Shown here piece by piece: positions 36,592-47,843 of a stretch of 62,318 nucleotides of DNA; position 1 is the stretch's first letter; every line of letters begins with the position of its first letter. Where the stretch lies: contig VEMX01000049.1 of the NCBI GenBank assembly GCA_009711805.1, forward strand, positions 1 to 62,318, in the 5' to 3' direction. The position numbers and the translations under genes were made by a program. The stretch comes from Balneolaceae bacterium (GTDB taxonomy: Bacteria > Bacteroidota > Rhodothermia > Balneolales > Balneolaceae). The notes under the pieces are model-generated. The model did no database searches. It worked only from the letters and a program-made list of their open reading frames with translations, and was not told where the DNA came from.

Positions 36592-37686
36592 TTGGTACGA
36601 GATCCTAAACAAATTGTAACTCCCTTTGCTTTCGAAGTGCACCCAGACCTATTGGGGCTGCCTCTGGCAACCCCAAAACGCAGATTTGCTGCATTGATCA
36701 TCGATTTACTAATTGCTGCTATTCTGTCTTCCCTGGGAAATATGCTATTGGCCCTGGCTTCAACCGGTGTTTTCTTTTGGTTGGCCATCAGAACCAAAAA
36801 TGAAATTCGCTGGCAAAATATTTTACGTTATACTGGGGCAACATTGGCAAGTATTTTTGTATTCGGAATTACTTTGGGGGTTTTGTTTAGCACCTCCCCT
36901 GACGATATGTCTACCCCTACCCCAGCAGTTGTAACCGCCGATGGTGAAGCGGTTAAAACAGATTGGATAGATTTTTCAAAAAAAATAACCCAAACTGATT
37001 TTACCGACCCAAATGATGTTGAAGCTCTGGAAACATATGCAGAACAGATGGAAGAAAATGTACTCCATGGAACGGACTCTGAGCTAAAAAACACCCGATA
37101 CGATTCTCTTGCACTTGCTCAATTCATTGCATTTTATAAGTCTGCATTAACACAGGATAGTTTAACTACCGATAGCTTAAGATCCTTAATAGCTGCTAAT
37201 GTAGCAGCTCCTGAAATATCGGAACTGGAAACACGTAATGAAATTTTTGAAGAACGAATCTCTGATCTGGAAGACAGGAATGAAGATCTCCGGGAAAAAG
37301 TCGAAAACCCCAGCCTCCTCAGTACGATTAAGGCTACCGGTGAAGACTTTGGACTTACACTTGGATGGGTAGGAATTTACTTTATTCTATCCCTTGCATT
37401 GTTCAAGGGACGAACTTTAGGCAAAAAACTATTAAGTCTACAAGTAGTCCGGCTTAATAATAAACCCATTGGGATTTGGTTCTCACTTGAACGTTTTGGT
37501 GGTTATGCCGCTGGTTTGGCCACAGGGTTGTTGGGCTTCTTCCAGGTATATTGGGATCCTAACCGACAAGCTATACATGACAAAATTGCCGGCACTGTAG
37601 TAGTAGATTTAAGAGAGAAGAAAAAAATAAAAGTTGCTCCTCTAAAAGAAAAAGTACTACAAGAAGAAAATTTATTAAAAGACTAA
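36592..37686 (+). CDS. RDD-family membrane protein with coiled-coil insert
   Basis: A 364-residue membrane protein. The RDD-type opening TPKRRFAALIIDLLIAAILS (about 27-46) leads into the first helices. A soluble middle part (about 110-235) contains a predicted coiled coil (ELETRNEIFEERISDLEDR). It is followed by the second RDD half with GRTLGKKLLSLQVVRL (about 287) and a C-terminal YWDPNRQAIHDKIAGTVVV. In many RDD proteins the two halves are adjacent, so the insert is noteworthy. The start is a TTG; no ATG fits before the domain. Two bases separate it from the cupin gene. Confidence 0.8.
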   Translation: MVRDPKQIVTPFAFEVHPDLLGLPLATPKRRFAALIIDLLIAAILSSLGNMLLALASTGVFFWLAIRTKNEIRWQNILRYTGATLASIFVFGITLGVLFSTSPDDMSTPTPAVVTADGEAVKTDWIDFSKKITQTDFTDPNDVEALETYAEQMEENVLHGTDSELKNTRYDSLALAQFIAFYKSALTQDSLTTDSLRSLIAANVAAPEISELETRNEIFEERISDLEDRNEDLREKVENPSLLSTIKATGEDFGLTLGWVGIYFILSLALFKGRTLGKKLLSLQVVRLNNKPIGIWFSLERFGGYAAGLATGLLGFFQVYWDPNRQAIHDKIAGTVVVDLREKKKIKVAPLKEKVLQEENLLKD

Positions 37687-37688
37687 TT

Positions 37689-38060
37689 ATGAAATATGAA
37701 CCCATAGATTTAAGCAAAAAATTTGAATTATTTGATGAATACTGGACACCAAAATTAATTGCAGAATCAAACAATCAACTGGTAAAGCTTGCAAAGTTAA
37801 AGGGTGAACTGGTGTGGCATACCCATGAAAAAGAAGACGAGCTCTTTTTTATAGTGAAGGGAAAACTAAAACTTAAATTCAGGGATGGAGAAGTTGTTTT
37901 AAAAACAGGTGAATTATTTGTAGTACCCGCTGGTAAAGAACACCTGCCCATAGCGCTCGAGGAAAGCTGGGTTATGTTAATAGAACCGGCTTCTACTCTT
38001 CATACCGGAGATATTAACGAGCAGAGAACAGTAGGTATTGATGAACAAGAATGGATTTAA
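37689..38060 (+). CDS. Cupin-domain protein
   Basis: A 123-residue single cupin barrel. Motif 1 appears as WHTHEKEDELFFIVKGKLKL (about 38-57), with His, His and Glu metal ligands. Motif 2 appears as GELFVVPAGKEHLPI (about 73-87). Small cupins of this type have varied or unknown activity, and the substrate cannot be inferred. Probably co-transcribed with the RDD gene. Confidence 0.88.
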   Translation: MKYEPIDLSKKFELFDEYWTPKLIAESNNQLVKLAKLKGELVWHTHEKEDELFFIVKGKLKLKFRDGEVVLKTGELFVVPAGKEHLPIALEESWVMLIEPASTLHTGDINEQRTVGIDEQEWI

Positions 38061-38525
38061 GTTCTGTTTTTCCTTGTTCAATATTAAGAAGGGTAATTTT
38101 ACCTAACAGAAATTCTCTATTCAGTTTAGTTTAACCAAGTTGAAAAGAGCTTTGAAAAACCAGGGATTTTGTTCAATATCAGGAGCAGGAGGAAGTTGAG
38201 GCCGCAGCTTATACCCCATATTCGAAGATTTCAACCGACAGATAACGCAGACAATAGGTAAAAAAATGGTTTTACAAAACTTTACCAAAAACAGTTATTA
38301 TTATTGAATGTATCCCAAATTTTATATCTGTATCCGGTTCAAAACTAAACATAAATGTACTGTTTGTAATTAAATGTATATTTTGTGATTATCATTCAGG
38401 TATGTTTTGTTAAAATATAATCAGGACAAAAGTTAATACCGGGAGAAATTTTTACCTGTTATCAAAAGCTTCCCAGGGATTACGATTCCAGAACCAACAT
38501 CCAATTAAGGTCAAGGATTTAGAAT

Positions 38526-41500
38526 ATGCTTTCTCGTACAAAAATTATTCAATTGTTTGAGGCTTCTTCTACCCCTACTTCCATCATCGAGTATAGCGGG
38601 CAGGAATTCACCCTGATACAAGTAAATGATGCCTTCCTCTCCCAGATACAGTATGAAAAAAATGACATCATTGAATCTGCATTTTTTGAAATATTTCCTG
38701 CCGGCTCAAAACAGAAAGGTTCTCACCCGTTTAAAGATTCTCTTCAAAAAGTTCTGGCTACCAAAAAGTCCCATGAGATTTCACGCCTGTGTTCTGAAGT
38801 ACTATTTGGTAAATCAGAAGACAAGAAGAGGTACTTTAAAATTGTTAATACTCCTGTGCTTACTGAGAATGATGAGGTAGATTTCATTATAAACTCAATT
38901 ACCGATATCACTAAGCTGGTATTAAATGAAACCGAACATAAGCTGATACTGGAGAATACGGAAGACAGCTTTATTTTAGTAGACACAGACCTGATTATTC
39001 AAAATTTTAATACTCTTTTTGCTAAAAATTACAGCGATATCTACGGCGTTGAAGTAAAAAAGGGCGACTCTATATTAGATTATGCCGTATCCAAGAAAAA
39101 GGAACAGCTTGAACAAATTTACCAGCGCGTATTAAATGGAGAAACAATAGAAGCCAGTATCTCGGCTGAAACCGACGAAGGCACGAAAAGATCTTTTTCC
39201 ATCAAATACAAACCTGCCCATGATGAAGAAAGTAGTCTCATTGGTTGTTTCATTAGTCTCCGGGAGATAACGGTAGAAAAAAAAGCTCAACGATCATTAA
39301 AAGAAAAAGAGACCCGCTTTCGGGCACTGGTGGAACAAGGTGGGGATGTGGTTGTAATTTTAGACGAAGATGGAAATCCCAAGTATATCACTCCTTCTGT
39401 AAAACCGGTTTTTGGCTATACTACTGAAGAAGCCAAAAAAAATAATGTGCGTGAAGTCACCCATCCCGATGATTTTGGTCATGTAAAAAAAGCTTTAAAA
39501 GATGCGTTTAGAATGCCCGGTAAGAGTATTCCTACTCCTCCGGTACGTATGAAACAGGCTGACGGCTCCTGGCGTTGGTTCGAAACATCCATTTGCGATC
39601 TCAGAAATGAGCCATCGGTTGGCGGCATTGTTGATACCATCCGGGATGTTCATGAGCAAGTACTTACCGAAAAAATGCTTGCTCATTCTAAAGAAAAATA
39701 TCAGTCAATAATTCAAACTATTGATGGCATCATATGGGAAGCCGATCCCGATACTTTTGTTTTCAACTATGTAAGCCCTCAGGTTCAGCGAATATTAGGA
39801 TATAATCCAGAAATATGGATTGGTACATCCGAATTTTGGGTACAAAAAATACATCCAACCGATCGTAGTGAGACTGTGGAGTATTGTAAAAACCAAACAA
39901 AACAGGGTAAAAACCATACCTTTGAGTACCGAATGCAAAAGGCCAATGGCGATTATACCTGGATCAGAGATGTAGTTACGGTTATCAAGGAAAATGGAGT
40001 GCCTGTCTCCCTGAACGGCTTGATGATCGATATAAACCAGGAAAAAAAACTCGAACAAAAACTGAAGGAAGTATACAAGCTTGCCAAAATTGGAACCTGG
40101 GAGCTAAATCTGGTTGAAGATAAGCTCTATTGGTCAAATGTAGTAAAAGAGATGTTTGAAGTAGATAAAGACTTTGAGCCTGAACTGGAAACAACTCTCA
40201 ACTTTTATGCAGAAGGAGAAAACAGAGATAAAATTACATCTGCGATAGAAAACGCGATACACACGGGAGAAGCTTATGATATAGAACTAAAAATTATCTC
40301 TGCCAAAAATAAAGAAAAATGGATCCGGAATATAGGAAAGGCCGAATTTAAAAATGGAAGTTGCATTCGCCTGTATGGAAGTACTCAGGATATAACAAAG
40401 CGGAAAAAAGCAGAGCTAAAAAGCATTTTTGAACGCAAAAATAAAGAAGCCCTGATTAACAGTACCAACGATTTGGTATGGAGTATTGACACCAATTTAA
40501 AACTAATAACTGCCAATGACAGTTTTCATAGAACCGTAAAAGAGAAAGTTGGAGTAACATTAAAGCCGGGAAACCCCATCACAAAAGGATTTGAGGAATA
40601 TCCGAAATACAAAAAAAAGTGGGAAGATTATTACAAAAAAGCGTTAAACGGAGAACATTTTAGAATTGAAATTCTGGAACCAGCCCATATAAAAACTGAT
40701 CCTCAATGGTTTGAAACCAGTTTTAACCCCATCTATCAAGAAAATAAAATTACAGGGGTGGCCTGTTTTTCCCGAAATATTACCCAGGCTAAAAAAGCAG
40801 AAAAAGACCTGAAACGTGCTGAGGAAAAATACAGAAATGTGGTGGAACACAGTACCAATATGTTCTACCAGCACGATACGGAAGGAGTACTTAAGTATGT
40901 AAGTCCACAGTCAATTGACTTTTTGGGATATACCCAGGAAGAATCCCTGAAAAAATGGACTGAATTTGTTACTGACCATCCGGTAAATAAAAAGGGTGAA
41001 GAAATTACGCAAAGGGCTATAGATACCGGAGAAATACAGAAACCCTTTGAGCTTCAGCTCAAAACCGGTGATGGCCGGATTATTTGGGTAGAAGTAAATG
41101 AAGCTCCTTTAATTAAAAAAGAAAAAGTAGTGGGTATTGTAGGGTCTCTAACAGACATCACAGACCGCAAACAGTATGAAGAAAAGCTCAAAAAGAGTGT
41201 AGAACGGTATGATTATGTTACCAAGGCCACTTCTGATGCGGTTTGGGATTGGAATTTGCAGACCAATAAGATCTACAGAGGGAACGGTTTTGAAAATTTA
41301 TTTGGATATAAAAAGGAAGATCTGGAAACAGAAAAAGTTTCCTGGCATGCTAATATCCATCCGGAAGACAAGGACAAAATTGAGAAAAGCGTTAAAAAAC
41401 TTCTTAATAGTGAACAGCAAAGGTGGCACAAAGAGTACCGATACCAAAAATCAGACGGCAGTTATGCCATAGTTGAAGATCAGGGTTTTGTTATCCGTAA

Positions 41501-43106
41501 TGAAAAGGGAAAAGCCATTCGCATGATTGGTGCCATTCGGGATATTACAGAAGAAAAAAAGATCGAAATACAAAACCTTATCCAACAAAAAGTAGCGCTC
41601 TTTTTTAAAGAGGAAAACAAACTCAATCAAATTTTAGAAGAGGTACTTCAATATCTCGCTGAATTCGGAGATTTCAATATTGGCGAAATTTGGCTAACCA
41701 GTATTGATCAGAAACACTTAAACCTGGCTTCAACATTTGCAAATGATCCCAAAAGCAAACTATTTCATGAATCCGGAAGTCCGGTTAAACGTTTTGCCAA
41801 AGGGAAAGGATTGCCAGGTAAAGTATGGGAATCCGAAGATATTATTATATGGAACGAGATTAATCACTGGAAATCGGCTGCCAGAAAAACTGTTGCAGAA
41901 AAGTATGATTTGAATTCTGCTTATGGACTTCCCCTCTTCCAAAACCAACATATAGTAGGAGTACTGATATTATTAAGCCGTACCGCTTTAGATGAAAACC
42001 AAATTAATATTTTTCTCTATGAGGCCCTGGAACATTTTCTGGGTGCCGAAATCAAAAGAAAACAACAAGCAGAAGAAATGTTGCTTTTATTTGAGAGTGC
42101 CCCAGATATTCTTGCCATTGCCTCACCAAATGGTCATTTCACTAAAGTAAACCCTACATTCTGCGAAATGATGGGATATTCGGAAGAAGAACTTACCTCA
42201 CAACCGTTTAAGAACTTTATTCACCCTGATGATATCGGGGACACGATGGAAGAATATAATGTGACCATCACCGGAAAACGGCATGCCAATCATTTCGTGA
42301 ACAGATACATCACCAAATCAGGAGAGCATATCTGGATTTCATGGACTTCATCAGATGTCTTCAATGAAGACGGACTGGTTTTTGCTTTCGGCAGGAATGT
42401 AACCCAACAGATCAAAAATGAGAAAGCCATTAAAGCATCTCTGAAAGAGAAAGAAACGCTTCTTTCAGAAATTCATCACCGGGTTAAAAATAACCTTGCG
42501 GTTGTCTCCGGAATGATGCAACTACAGGTTTTTGAGTCTAACAATGAAAGTTTAAAACCTCAGCTTCTTGATAGTATTTCCAGAATTAAGACCATGGCTA
42601 CAGTTCATGAATTACTGTATCAGTCAAACAATTTTTCACAGGTTGAATTTTCCGAAACCATGAAAAAACTAATCAACAGCATTGGGAGCACCCTTCAGGA
42701 AGAACCAGAAATTGAGCTCGATATCAGCTGCGATTCCGTTTACTTGAATATTAACCAGGCCATCCCTGCCTCCCTGATTGTAAATGAAGTGATTACAAAT
42801 GCCTACAAACATGCATTTAAAGAAATGGATGAAGGAATTATTAAATTCAGGCTTACTGAAAATAATGATTTTATTAATATAGAAATCTGCGACAATGGGA
42901 TTGGTATCCCTGAGCAAAAACTATCTCCCGGTAAAAAAATATCTCTGGGCATGCATCTTATTAAACTTTTGTCTCAACAGATTGATGCAACTTATGAGTA
43001 TAAGGAGAGAAATAAAGGCACTTTTTTCTATTTATCTTTCAAAAAAGAAGAACATGTGACAGGTGTAGGTGATCATCATTTTAGCAAAAAAACTCCAGCC
43101 CCATAG
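38526..43106 (+). CDS. Multi-PAS/GAF sensor histidine kinase (HisKA_2 type)
   Basis: A 1526-residue protein without a signal peptide or obvious membrane helix, so probably cytoplasmic. Reading along it I find eight PAS(-PAC) units, starting at about 1, 135, 261, 385, 507, 631, 763 and 885. Most end in a DIT-type linker. A GAF domain (about 1016-1178) and a ninth PAS (about 1183-1298) follow. A HisKA_2 dimerisation domain has the phospho-acceptor His in EIHHRVKNNL (about 1315). The ATPase domain carries NEVITNAYKHAF, CDNGIGIP and SLGMHLIK. No response regulator is adjacent. The upstream 465 bases contain no gene I can see. Confidence 0.93.
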   Translation: MLSRTKIIQLFEASSTPTSIIEYSGQEFTLIQVNDAFLSQIQYEKNDIIESAFFEIFPAGSKQKGSHPFKDSLQKVLATKKSHEISRLCSEVLFGKSEDKKRYFKIVNTPVLTENDEVDFIINSITDITKLVLNETEHKLILENTEDSFILVDTDLIIQNFNTLFAKNYSDIYGVEVKKGDSILDYAVSKKKEQLEQIYQRVLNGETIEASISAETDEGTKRSFSIKYKPAHDEESSLIGCFISLREITVEKKAQRSLKEKETRFRALVEQGGDVVVILDEDGNPKYITPSVKPVFGYTTEEAKKNNVREVTHPDDFGHVKKALKDAFRMPGKSIPTPPVRMKQADGSWRWFETSICDLRNEPSVGGIVDTIRDVHEQVLTEKMLAHSKEKYQSIIQTIDGIIWEADPDTFVFNYVSPQVQRILGYNPEIWIGTSEFWVQKIHPTDRSETVEYCKNQTKQGKNHTFEYRMQKANGDYTWIRDVVTVIKENGVPVSLNGLMIDINQEKKLEQKLKEVYKLAKIGTWELNLVEDKLYWSNVVKEMFEVDKDFEPELETTLNFYAEGENRDKITSAIENAIHTGEAYDIELKIISAKNKEKWIRNIGKAEFKNGSCIRLYGSTQDITKRKKAELKSIFERKNKEALINSTNDLVWSIDTNLKLITANDSFHRTVKEKVGVTLKPGNPITKGFEEYPKYKKKWEDYYKKALNGEHFRIEILEPAHIKTDPQWFETSFNPIYQENKITGVACFSRNITQAKKAEKDLKRAEEKYRNVVEHSTNMFYQHDTEGVLKYVSPQSIDFLGYTQEESLKKWTEFVTDHPVNKKGEEITQRAIDTGEIQKPFELQLKTGDGRIIWVEVNEAPLIKKEKVVGIVGSLTDITDRKQYEEKLKKSVERYDYVTKATSDAVWDWNLQTNKIYRGNGFENLFGYKKEDLETEKVSWHANIHPEDKDKIEKSVKKLLNSEQQRWHKEYRYQKSDGSYAIVEDQGFVIRNEKGKAIRMIGAIRDITEEKKIEIQNLIQQKVALFFKEENKLNQILEEVLQYLAEFGDFNIGEIWLTSIDQKHLNLASTFANDPKSKLFHESGSPVKRFAKGKGLPGKVWESEDIIIWNEINHWKSAARKTVAEKYDLNSAYGLPLFQNQHIVGVLILLSRTALDENQINIFLYEALEHFLGAEIKRKQQAEEMLLLFESAPDILAIASPNGHFTKVNPTFCEMMGYSEEELTSQPFKNFIHPDDIGDTMEEYNVTITGKRHANHFVNRYITKSGEHIWISWTSSDVFNEDGLVFAFGRNVTQQIKNEKAIKASLKEKETLLSEIHHRVKNNLAVVSGMMQLQVFESNNESLKPQLLDSISRIKTMATVHELLYQSNNFSQVEFSETMKKLINSIGSTLQEEPEIELDISCDSVYLNINQAIPASLIVNEVITNAYKHAFKEMDEGIIKFRLTENNDFINIEICDNGIGIPEQKLSPGKKISLGMHLIKLLSQQIDATYEYKERNKGTFFYLSFKKEEHVTGVGDHHFSKKTPAP

Positions 43107-43136
43107 AACACCTCTTAACTTTATGTAGCCAATTCT

Positions 43137-44090
43137 CTAAAACAATTCCCTGGCTACCTCATATACTGATCGGGATTTACCCATCGAATAAAAATGCAAA
43201 ATAGGTACACCAAATTCTATAAGTTCCTTCGACTGTTGCACAGCCCATTCAATACCTACTTGTTTTGCGGCATCATTGGTTGTACAAGTTTCCAGCTCTT
43301 TTGTCAATTCGACCGGTAAATTCACGTGAAAAAGCTGAGGCAAAATATTTAGGTGTCGTTTTGTGGTAATTGGCTTCAGGCCAGGTATAATGGGACATTC
43401 AATACCATAATCTCTGCACTTTTCCACAAAATCGAAGAAAGCCTGATTATCAAAAAACATTTGGGTAACAATGTAATCCCCGCCTGTATCAATTTTATTC
43501 TTCAGGTATTTGAGATCTGTATCCATATTTGGTGCCGCATAATGCTTCTCCGGATAACCGGCCACTCCTATACAAAAATCGGAGGGCTTTGCATTTTCCA
43601 GATCATCATCCAGGTAAACCCCATTATTCAGATTTACCACCTGTTCAATAAGCTCCGAAGCATATTCATGCCCATTCGGTTCTGGTACAAATTCCCGTTC
43701 AGGCTTCCGGGTATCTCCCTGGATCAGCAACACATTATCAATACCCAGAAAATTCAGATCAATTAAGGCGTTTTCTGTTTCTTCCTTGGTAAATCCCCCA
43801 CATATGATGTGGGGTACGGCATCTACACTATAGTGATTTTGGATGGCTGCACAAATCCCTACCGTACCCGGCCGCTTGCGCACCGTTTTGCGTTCCAGAA
43901 GACCGTTCCCTCTCTTTTTATAGATGAACTCCTCTCTGTGATAGGTAACGTCTACAAAGGGTGGCTCAAACTCCATCAGTGGATCCATATGATCAAACAA
44001 AGACCGTATGTTTTGTCCCTTTAAGGGAGGTAAAACTTCAATAGAAAAAAGAGTGCCGTCTGATTGTGCAATATGTTCTGTTACTTTCAT
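43137..44090 (-). CDS. metF: Methylenetetrahydrofolate reductase
   Basis: Reduces 5,10-methylene-THF to 5-methyl-THF, the methyl donor for methionine synthase. The 317-residue FAD-dependent barrel opens with [28 protein letters not shown] (about 93) and [12 protein letters not shown] (about 119) carry folate and FAD contacts. [16 protein letters not shown] (about 210) and IIPGLKPI (about 233) follow. The ATG overlaps the metH C-part stop by four bases. It is the third gene of the riboswitch-controlled methionine operon and converges with the PAS kinase. Confidence 0.96.
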   Translation of the reverse strand: MKVTEHIAQSDGTLFSIEVLPPLKGQNIRSLFDHMDPLMEFEPPFVDVTYHREEFIYKKRGNGLLERKTVRKRPGTVGICAAIQNHYSVDAVPHIICGGFTKEETENALIDLNFLGIDNVLLIQGDTRKPEREFVPEPNGHEYASELIEQVVNLNNGVYLDDDLENAKPSDFCIGVAGYPEKHYAAPNMDTDLKYLKNKIDTGGDYIVTQMFFDNQAFFDFVEKCRDYGIECPIIPGLKPITTKRHLNILPQLFHVNLPVELTKELETCTTNDAAKQVGIEWAVQQSKELIEFGVPILHFYSMGKSRSVYEVARELF

Positions 44091-46786
44091 TCTTTAAATG
44101 GGTCGTAGTCTAAATTTGGAGAAAGCCATTTCTCAACTTTCTCTTTCGTACATGATTTTCGTTTTGCATAGTCTGTAACCTGGTCTTCTCCAATATTCCC
44201 CACCCGGAAATACCTCGAATTGGGATGAGAAAAATAGATACCGCTTACCGAAGAAGCAGGATACATTGCATACGACTCGGTAAGAGTAATACCCGCATCC
44301 TCCGGAACATTCAACAGGTCAAATAAAATACTCTTTTCGGTATGATCCGGGCAGGCAGGATAACCGGGAGCCGGACGTATACCGGAATAGTCTTCTGTGA
44401 TGAGTTCTTCATTAGTAAAATCCTCTTTGGGTGCATATCCCCAATAGTCCGTGCGCACCCGTTCGTGCATAAGTTCTGCAAAAGCCTCGGCCAGCCGATC
44501 GGCCACTGCTTTCACCATGATAACCATATAGTCATCATGCTGATTCTCATATTCTGAGATCAACTTCTCGATACCTATTCCCGAAGTAACCGCAAAGAAC
44601 CCTATGTAATCGGTTGTGTCATATTTTTGGGGGATAATATAATCAGAAAGACAAGAGTTGGGTTGCCCCTTTCGCTTCTTGGTCTGCTGTCTTAGAAAAT
44701 GGAACTTTCGATCTTCGGAAGTTCGATTATCATCTTTATAAAGAATTACATCATCGCCATAACTTGTTGCCGGGTAGAAACCTATCACTGCATTTGCAGT
44801 CAATAAATCTTCTTCTATTATCCGGTCAATGAGTTTATTGGCATCATTATAAAGCGAAGTTGCCTGTTCTCCTACTTCTTCATGTTCAAGTATATCCGGA
44901 AATTTGCCTGTTAACATCCAGGTTTTAAAAAAAGGGGACCAGTCGATATAATTCCTGATTTCCGTTATTGGAAAATCCTCAAACGTTTTATTCCCAATGA
45001 AAGCAGGTTTAGGCGGTTTATATCCTTTCCAGTCAATTTCCGTTTTATTTTTCCGGGCCTGTTCAATCGTCAGAAGTTGTTTCTTATTCTGGCGAGCCTC
45101 ATGTTTTTTTCTAAGCCCGTTGTACTCTTCTTTTACTTCCTGTTTAACAAGGTCTTTTTTCTTAGGGTTGATGAAATCCTCAGCCACGGTTACTGCTTTG
45201 GAGGCATCCAGTACATGCACCACCGAACCTTCATATTCGGGATCAATTTTAACGGCTGTATGCAGCCTGGAAGTTGTAGCCCCGCCTATTAACAGTGGCA
45301 GATTCAGTTTCCGCTTCTTCATTTCCCGGGCTACATATATCATTTCATCCAGGGAAGGAGTTATCAATCCGCTAAGCCCAATTGCGTCAACATTGTGTTC
45401 AACAGCTTTATCCAGAATTTTTTCAGCCGGAACCATCACTCCCAGGTCCACTACATTGTAATTATTACAAGCCAGTACCACGCTTACAATATTCTTTCCT
45501 ATATCGTGAACATCTCCTTTCACCGTTGCAAGAAGTACCTTTCGCCGTTCACTGGTGTCCTTATTGCGGGCTTTTTCTTCTTCCAGATATGGCGTCAGGT
45601 AGGCTACGGCCTGTTTCATTACCCGGGCACTTTTAACCACCTGGGGCAGAAACATCTTACCTGAGCCGAATAAATCTCCCACTATATTCATCCCGTCCAT
45701 TAAAGGACCCTCAATCACTTCAAGGGGGCTTCCATATTTTAGGCGGGCTTCCTCCGCATCTTTTTCTATATAATCATTAATGCCTTTCACCAGGGAGTGG
45801 CTGATACGGCCTTCTACCTCTTTTTCCCTCCACTCGGCGTCTTGTTTCTTCTTAATGGCAGATGACTCTCCTTTAAATTCTTCAGCAATCTCCATTAAGC
45901 GTTCAGTTGCATCATCCCTGCGGTCAAAAAGTACATCTTCTACCCTTTCGAGCAGGTCTTCCGGGATGTCATCATAGACCTCAAGTTGGGTAGGGTTCAC
46001 AATCCCCATGTCCATACCATGATCAATAGCATGATATAGAAAGGCGGAGTGTATAGCTTCCCGAACCCGGTTATTTCCCCTGAAAGAAAACGATACATTA
46101 CTAACTCCTCCTATTATGTGTGCCCCGTACAGGTTTTCCCGTATCCATTTGGCGGCTTGAAAAAAGTCGACGGCGTTTTTCCGGTGCTCATCCATCCCCG
46201 TGGCAACCGGGAATATATTGGGATCCAGAATAATATCGGAAGGATCGAAACCAGCCCTTTGTGTGAGTAGTTTATAGGCCCGCCCACAGATCTCTATACG
46301 GCGATCCAGGCTGTCGGCCTGCCCATCTTCATCAAAGGCCATACATACAACAGCAGCTCCAAAACGACGAATAATTTTTGCTTTTCTGAGAAACTCCTCT
46401 TCCCCGTCTTTTAAAGAAATAGAGTTTACAACTCCTTTTCCCTGCATGGTTTTTAAGCCGGCTAAAATGACTTCCCACTTGGAAGAATCTACCATGACAG
46501 GGATGCGGGCTATTTCAGGATCTGAAGCGATAAGATTCAGGAAATTAGTCATTTCCTGCGCACTGTCGAGCATCCCTTCATCCATATTTACATCGATGAT
46601 CTGAGCTCCGCCCTGCACCTGATCCAGTGCTACCTTAAGAGCATTATCATATTCTTTATTCTTTATATAATTAAGAAAACGCCTTGAGCCCGTTACATTT
46701 GTGCGTTCTCCTACGTTTACAAAATTTGAATCTTTGGTAATAACCAGCGGTTCTAATCCGCTTAGTGTAAGTGGTAGTGATTCCAT
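44087..46786 (-). CDS. metH: Methionine synthase, C-terminal protein (folate, B12 and activation modules)
   Basis: An 899-residue protein corresponding to E. coli MetH without its homocysteine-binding module. Order: pterin-binding domain ([13 protein letters not shown] at about 22, DVNMDEG, VDSSKW), helical cap and B12-binding domain with [12 protein letters not shown] near 420 (the His binds cobalt). The C-terminal reactivation domain has [12 protein letters not shown] near 805. It accepts the methyl of 5-methyl-THF and passes it to homocysteine held by the separate N-terminal protein. It starts two bases after that gene, so the pair is a split cobalamin-dependent methionine synthase. Confidence 0.95.
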   Translation of the reverse strand: MESLPLTLSGLEPLVITKDSNFVNVGERTNVTGSRRFLNYIKNKEYDNALKVALDQVQGGAQIIDVNMDEGMLDSAQEMTNFLNLIASDPEIARIPVMVDSSKWEVILAGLKTMQGKGVVNSISLKDGEEEFLRKAKIIRRFGAAVVCMAFDEDGQADSLDRRIEICGRAYKLLTQRAGFDPSDIILDPNIFPVATGMDEHRKNAVDFFQAAKWIRENLYGAHIIGGVSNVSFSFRGNNRVREAIHSAFLYHAIDHGMDMGIVNPTQLEVYDDIPEDLLERVEDVLFDRRDDATERLMEIAEEFKGESSAIKKKQDAEWREKEVEGRISHSLVKGINDYIEKDAEEARLKYGSPLEVIEGPLMDGMNIVGDLFGSGKMFLPQVVKSARVMKQAVAYLTPYLEEEKARNKDTSERRKVLLATVKGDVHDIGKNIVSVVLACNNYNVVDLGVMVPAEKILDKAVEHNVDAIGLSGLITPSLDEMIYVAREMKKRKLNLPLLIGGATTSRLHTAVKIDPEYEGSVVHVLDASKAVTVAEDFINPKKKDLVKQEVKEEYNGLRKKHEARQNKKQLLTIEQARKNKTEIDWKGYKPPKPAFIGNKTFEDFPITEIRNYIDWSPFFKTWMLTGKFPDILEHEEVGEQATSLYNDANKLIDRIIEEDLLTANAVIGFYPATSYGDDVILYKDDNRTSEDRKFHFLRQQTKKRKGQPNSCLSDYIIPQKYDTTDYIGFFAVTSGIGIEKLISEYENQHDDYMVIMVKAVADRLAEAFAELMHERVRTDYWGYAPKEDFTNEELITEDYSGIRPAPGYPACPDHTEKSILFDLLNVPEDAGITLTESYAMYPASSVSGIYFSHPNSRYFRVGNIGEDQVTDYAKRKSCTKEKVEKWLSPNLDYDPFKE

Positions 46787-46788
46787 AG

Positions 46789-47793
46789 CTAAACGGCAGC
46801 TGACTGCTTATTTTTTCGAAGTTCGTAATTCTTTGCCAGTTCGGCCATTTTTGAAATATGAGCGGGGGTCGTCCCGCAACACCCTCCCAGTATATTCACC
46901 AACCCTTCTTGTACATACTCTTTTACTTCTTGAACCATCAGTTCAGGAGTTTGGTCGTATTCGCCAAATTCATTGGGGAGCCCCGCATTGGGATGAGCAC
47001 TAATATGAAAGGGGGATTTGTAGGATAAATTCTGTAGATAAGGCTGTAACTGACTGGCGCCTAAAGCACAGTTAAAGCCTACACTCAATAAAGATATATG
47101 CGAAATCGAAATTAAAAAGGCCTCCACGGTTTGCCCGGACAGTGTTCTTCCGCTTGCATCGGTAATTGTTCCTGATACCATAACCGGCAACTCTTGTCCT
47201 CTTTCCTCGAACAGTTCCTGTACCCCAAACAAAGCGGCTTTTGCATTTAAGGTATCAAATACGGTTTCAATGAGCAGCACATCGGCTCCGCCATCCATGA
47301 GTCCCTGAGCTTGTTGTTTGTAGGCCTCAGCAAGTTCATCAAAGGTAACCGCACGATAGCCGGGATCAGAAACATCGGGTGACATAGAGGCTGTTTTATT
47401 GGTGGGCCCTATCGAGCCTGCAACATATCTCGGTTTATCAGGATTTTTGTCTGTGAACTTCCTGGCAGCCTCAGCAGCAATTTCTGCAGATTTTTTGTTG
47501 AGCTCATACACTATATGCTCCAGCTTATAATCAGCCTGGGCTATTGTAGTAGCACTGAAGGTATTGGTCTCAATAATATCAGCTCCCGCCTCCAGGTATT
47601 CTTCATGTATTTGCTGAATGATATCGGGTCGGGTGAGGCTCAATATATCATTATTTCCCTTCAGATCGTCTGTATGATCTTCGAAGTACCCGGTTCTAAA
47701 GTCATTTTCTTCCAGGTCATAGCGTTGAATCATGGTACCCATGGCACCATCCAGAATCAGTATTCGGTCTTGTATTGCGTCTTCTATTTTCAC
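46789..47793 (-). CDS. Methionine synthase, N-terminal homocysteine-binding protein
   Basis: A 334-residue homocysteine S-methyltransferase barrel matching the first module of MetH. It opens [13 protein letters not shown] and carries the zinc ligands Cys near 241 (GFNCALGA) and the Cys pair near 303-304 ([11 protein letters not shown]). The following gene supplies the folate, B12 and reactivation modules, so I read it as the separate first part of MetH rather than an independent BhmT/MmuM enzyme. The start is GTG at 47793, overlapping the sequence GAAAGAG that the upstream riboswitch can mask. No good ATG lies nearby. Confidence 0.92.
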   Translation of the reverse strand: MKIEDAIQDRILILDGAMGTMIQRYDLEENDFRTGYFEDHTDDLKGNNDILSLTRPDIIQQIHEEYLEAGADIIETNTFSATTIAQADYKLEHIVYELNKKSAEIAAEAARKFTDKNPDKPRYVAGSIGPTNKTASMSPDVSDPGYRAVTFDELAEAYKQQAQGLMDGGADVLLIETVFDTLNAKAALFGVQELFEERGQELPVMVSGTITDASGRTLSGQTVEAFLISISHISLLSVGFNCALGASQLQPYLQNLSYKSPFHISAHPNAGLPNEFGEYDQTPELMVQEVKEYVQEGLVNILGGCCGTTPAHISKMAELAKNYELRKNKQSAAV

Positions 47794-47826
47794 TCTTTCA
47801 TAGTATGATTAGCTTATAAGAAAGAG
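47793..47826 (-). promoter_or_regulatory. Expression platform of the SAM riboswitch (start-site masking helix)
   Basis: On the minus strand CTCTTTC (47826-47820) is perfectly complementary to GAAAGAG (47799-47793), whose last base is the first base of the GTG start. The same CTCTTTC can instead pair with GAAAGA in the 3' strand of aptamer helix P1. The alternatives exclude each other, suggesting control of translation start. Confidence 0.6.
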
Positions 47827-47843
47827 CATGGTAAGGTAGCTCG

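Noticed and set aside
43353-43766. A 137-codon plus-strand frame opposite metF
   Set aside because: Fully contained in metF, and codon composition mirrors the antisense strand.
44997-45461. A 154-codon plus-strand frame opposite metH
   Set aside because: Antisense shadow of the conserved B12-binding region; Ser/Cys-rich and without any recognised motif.
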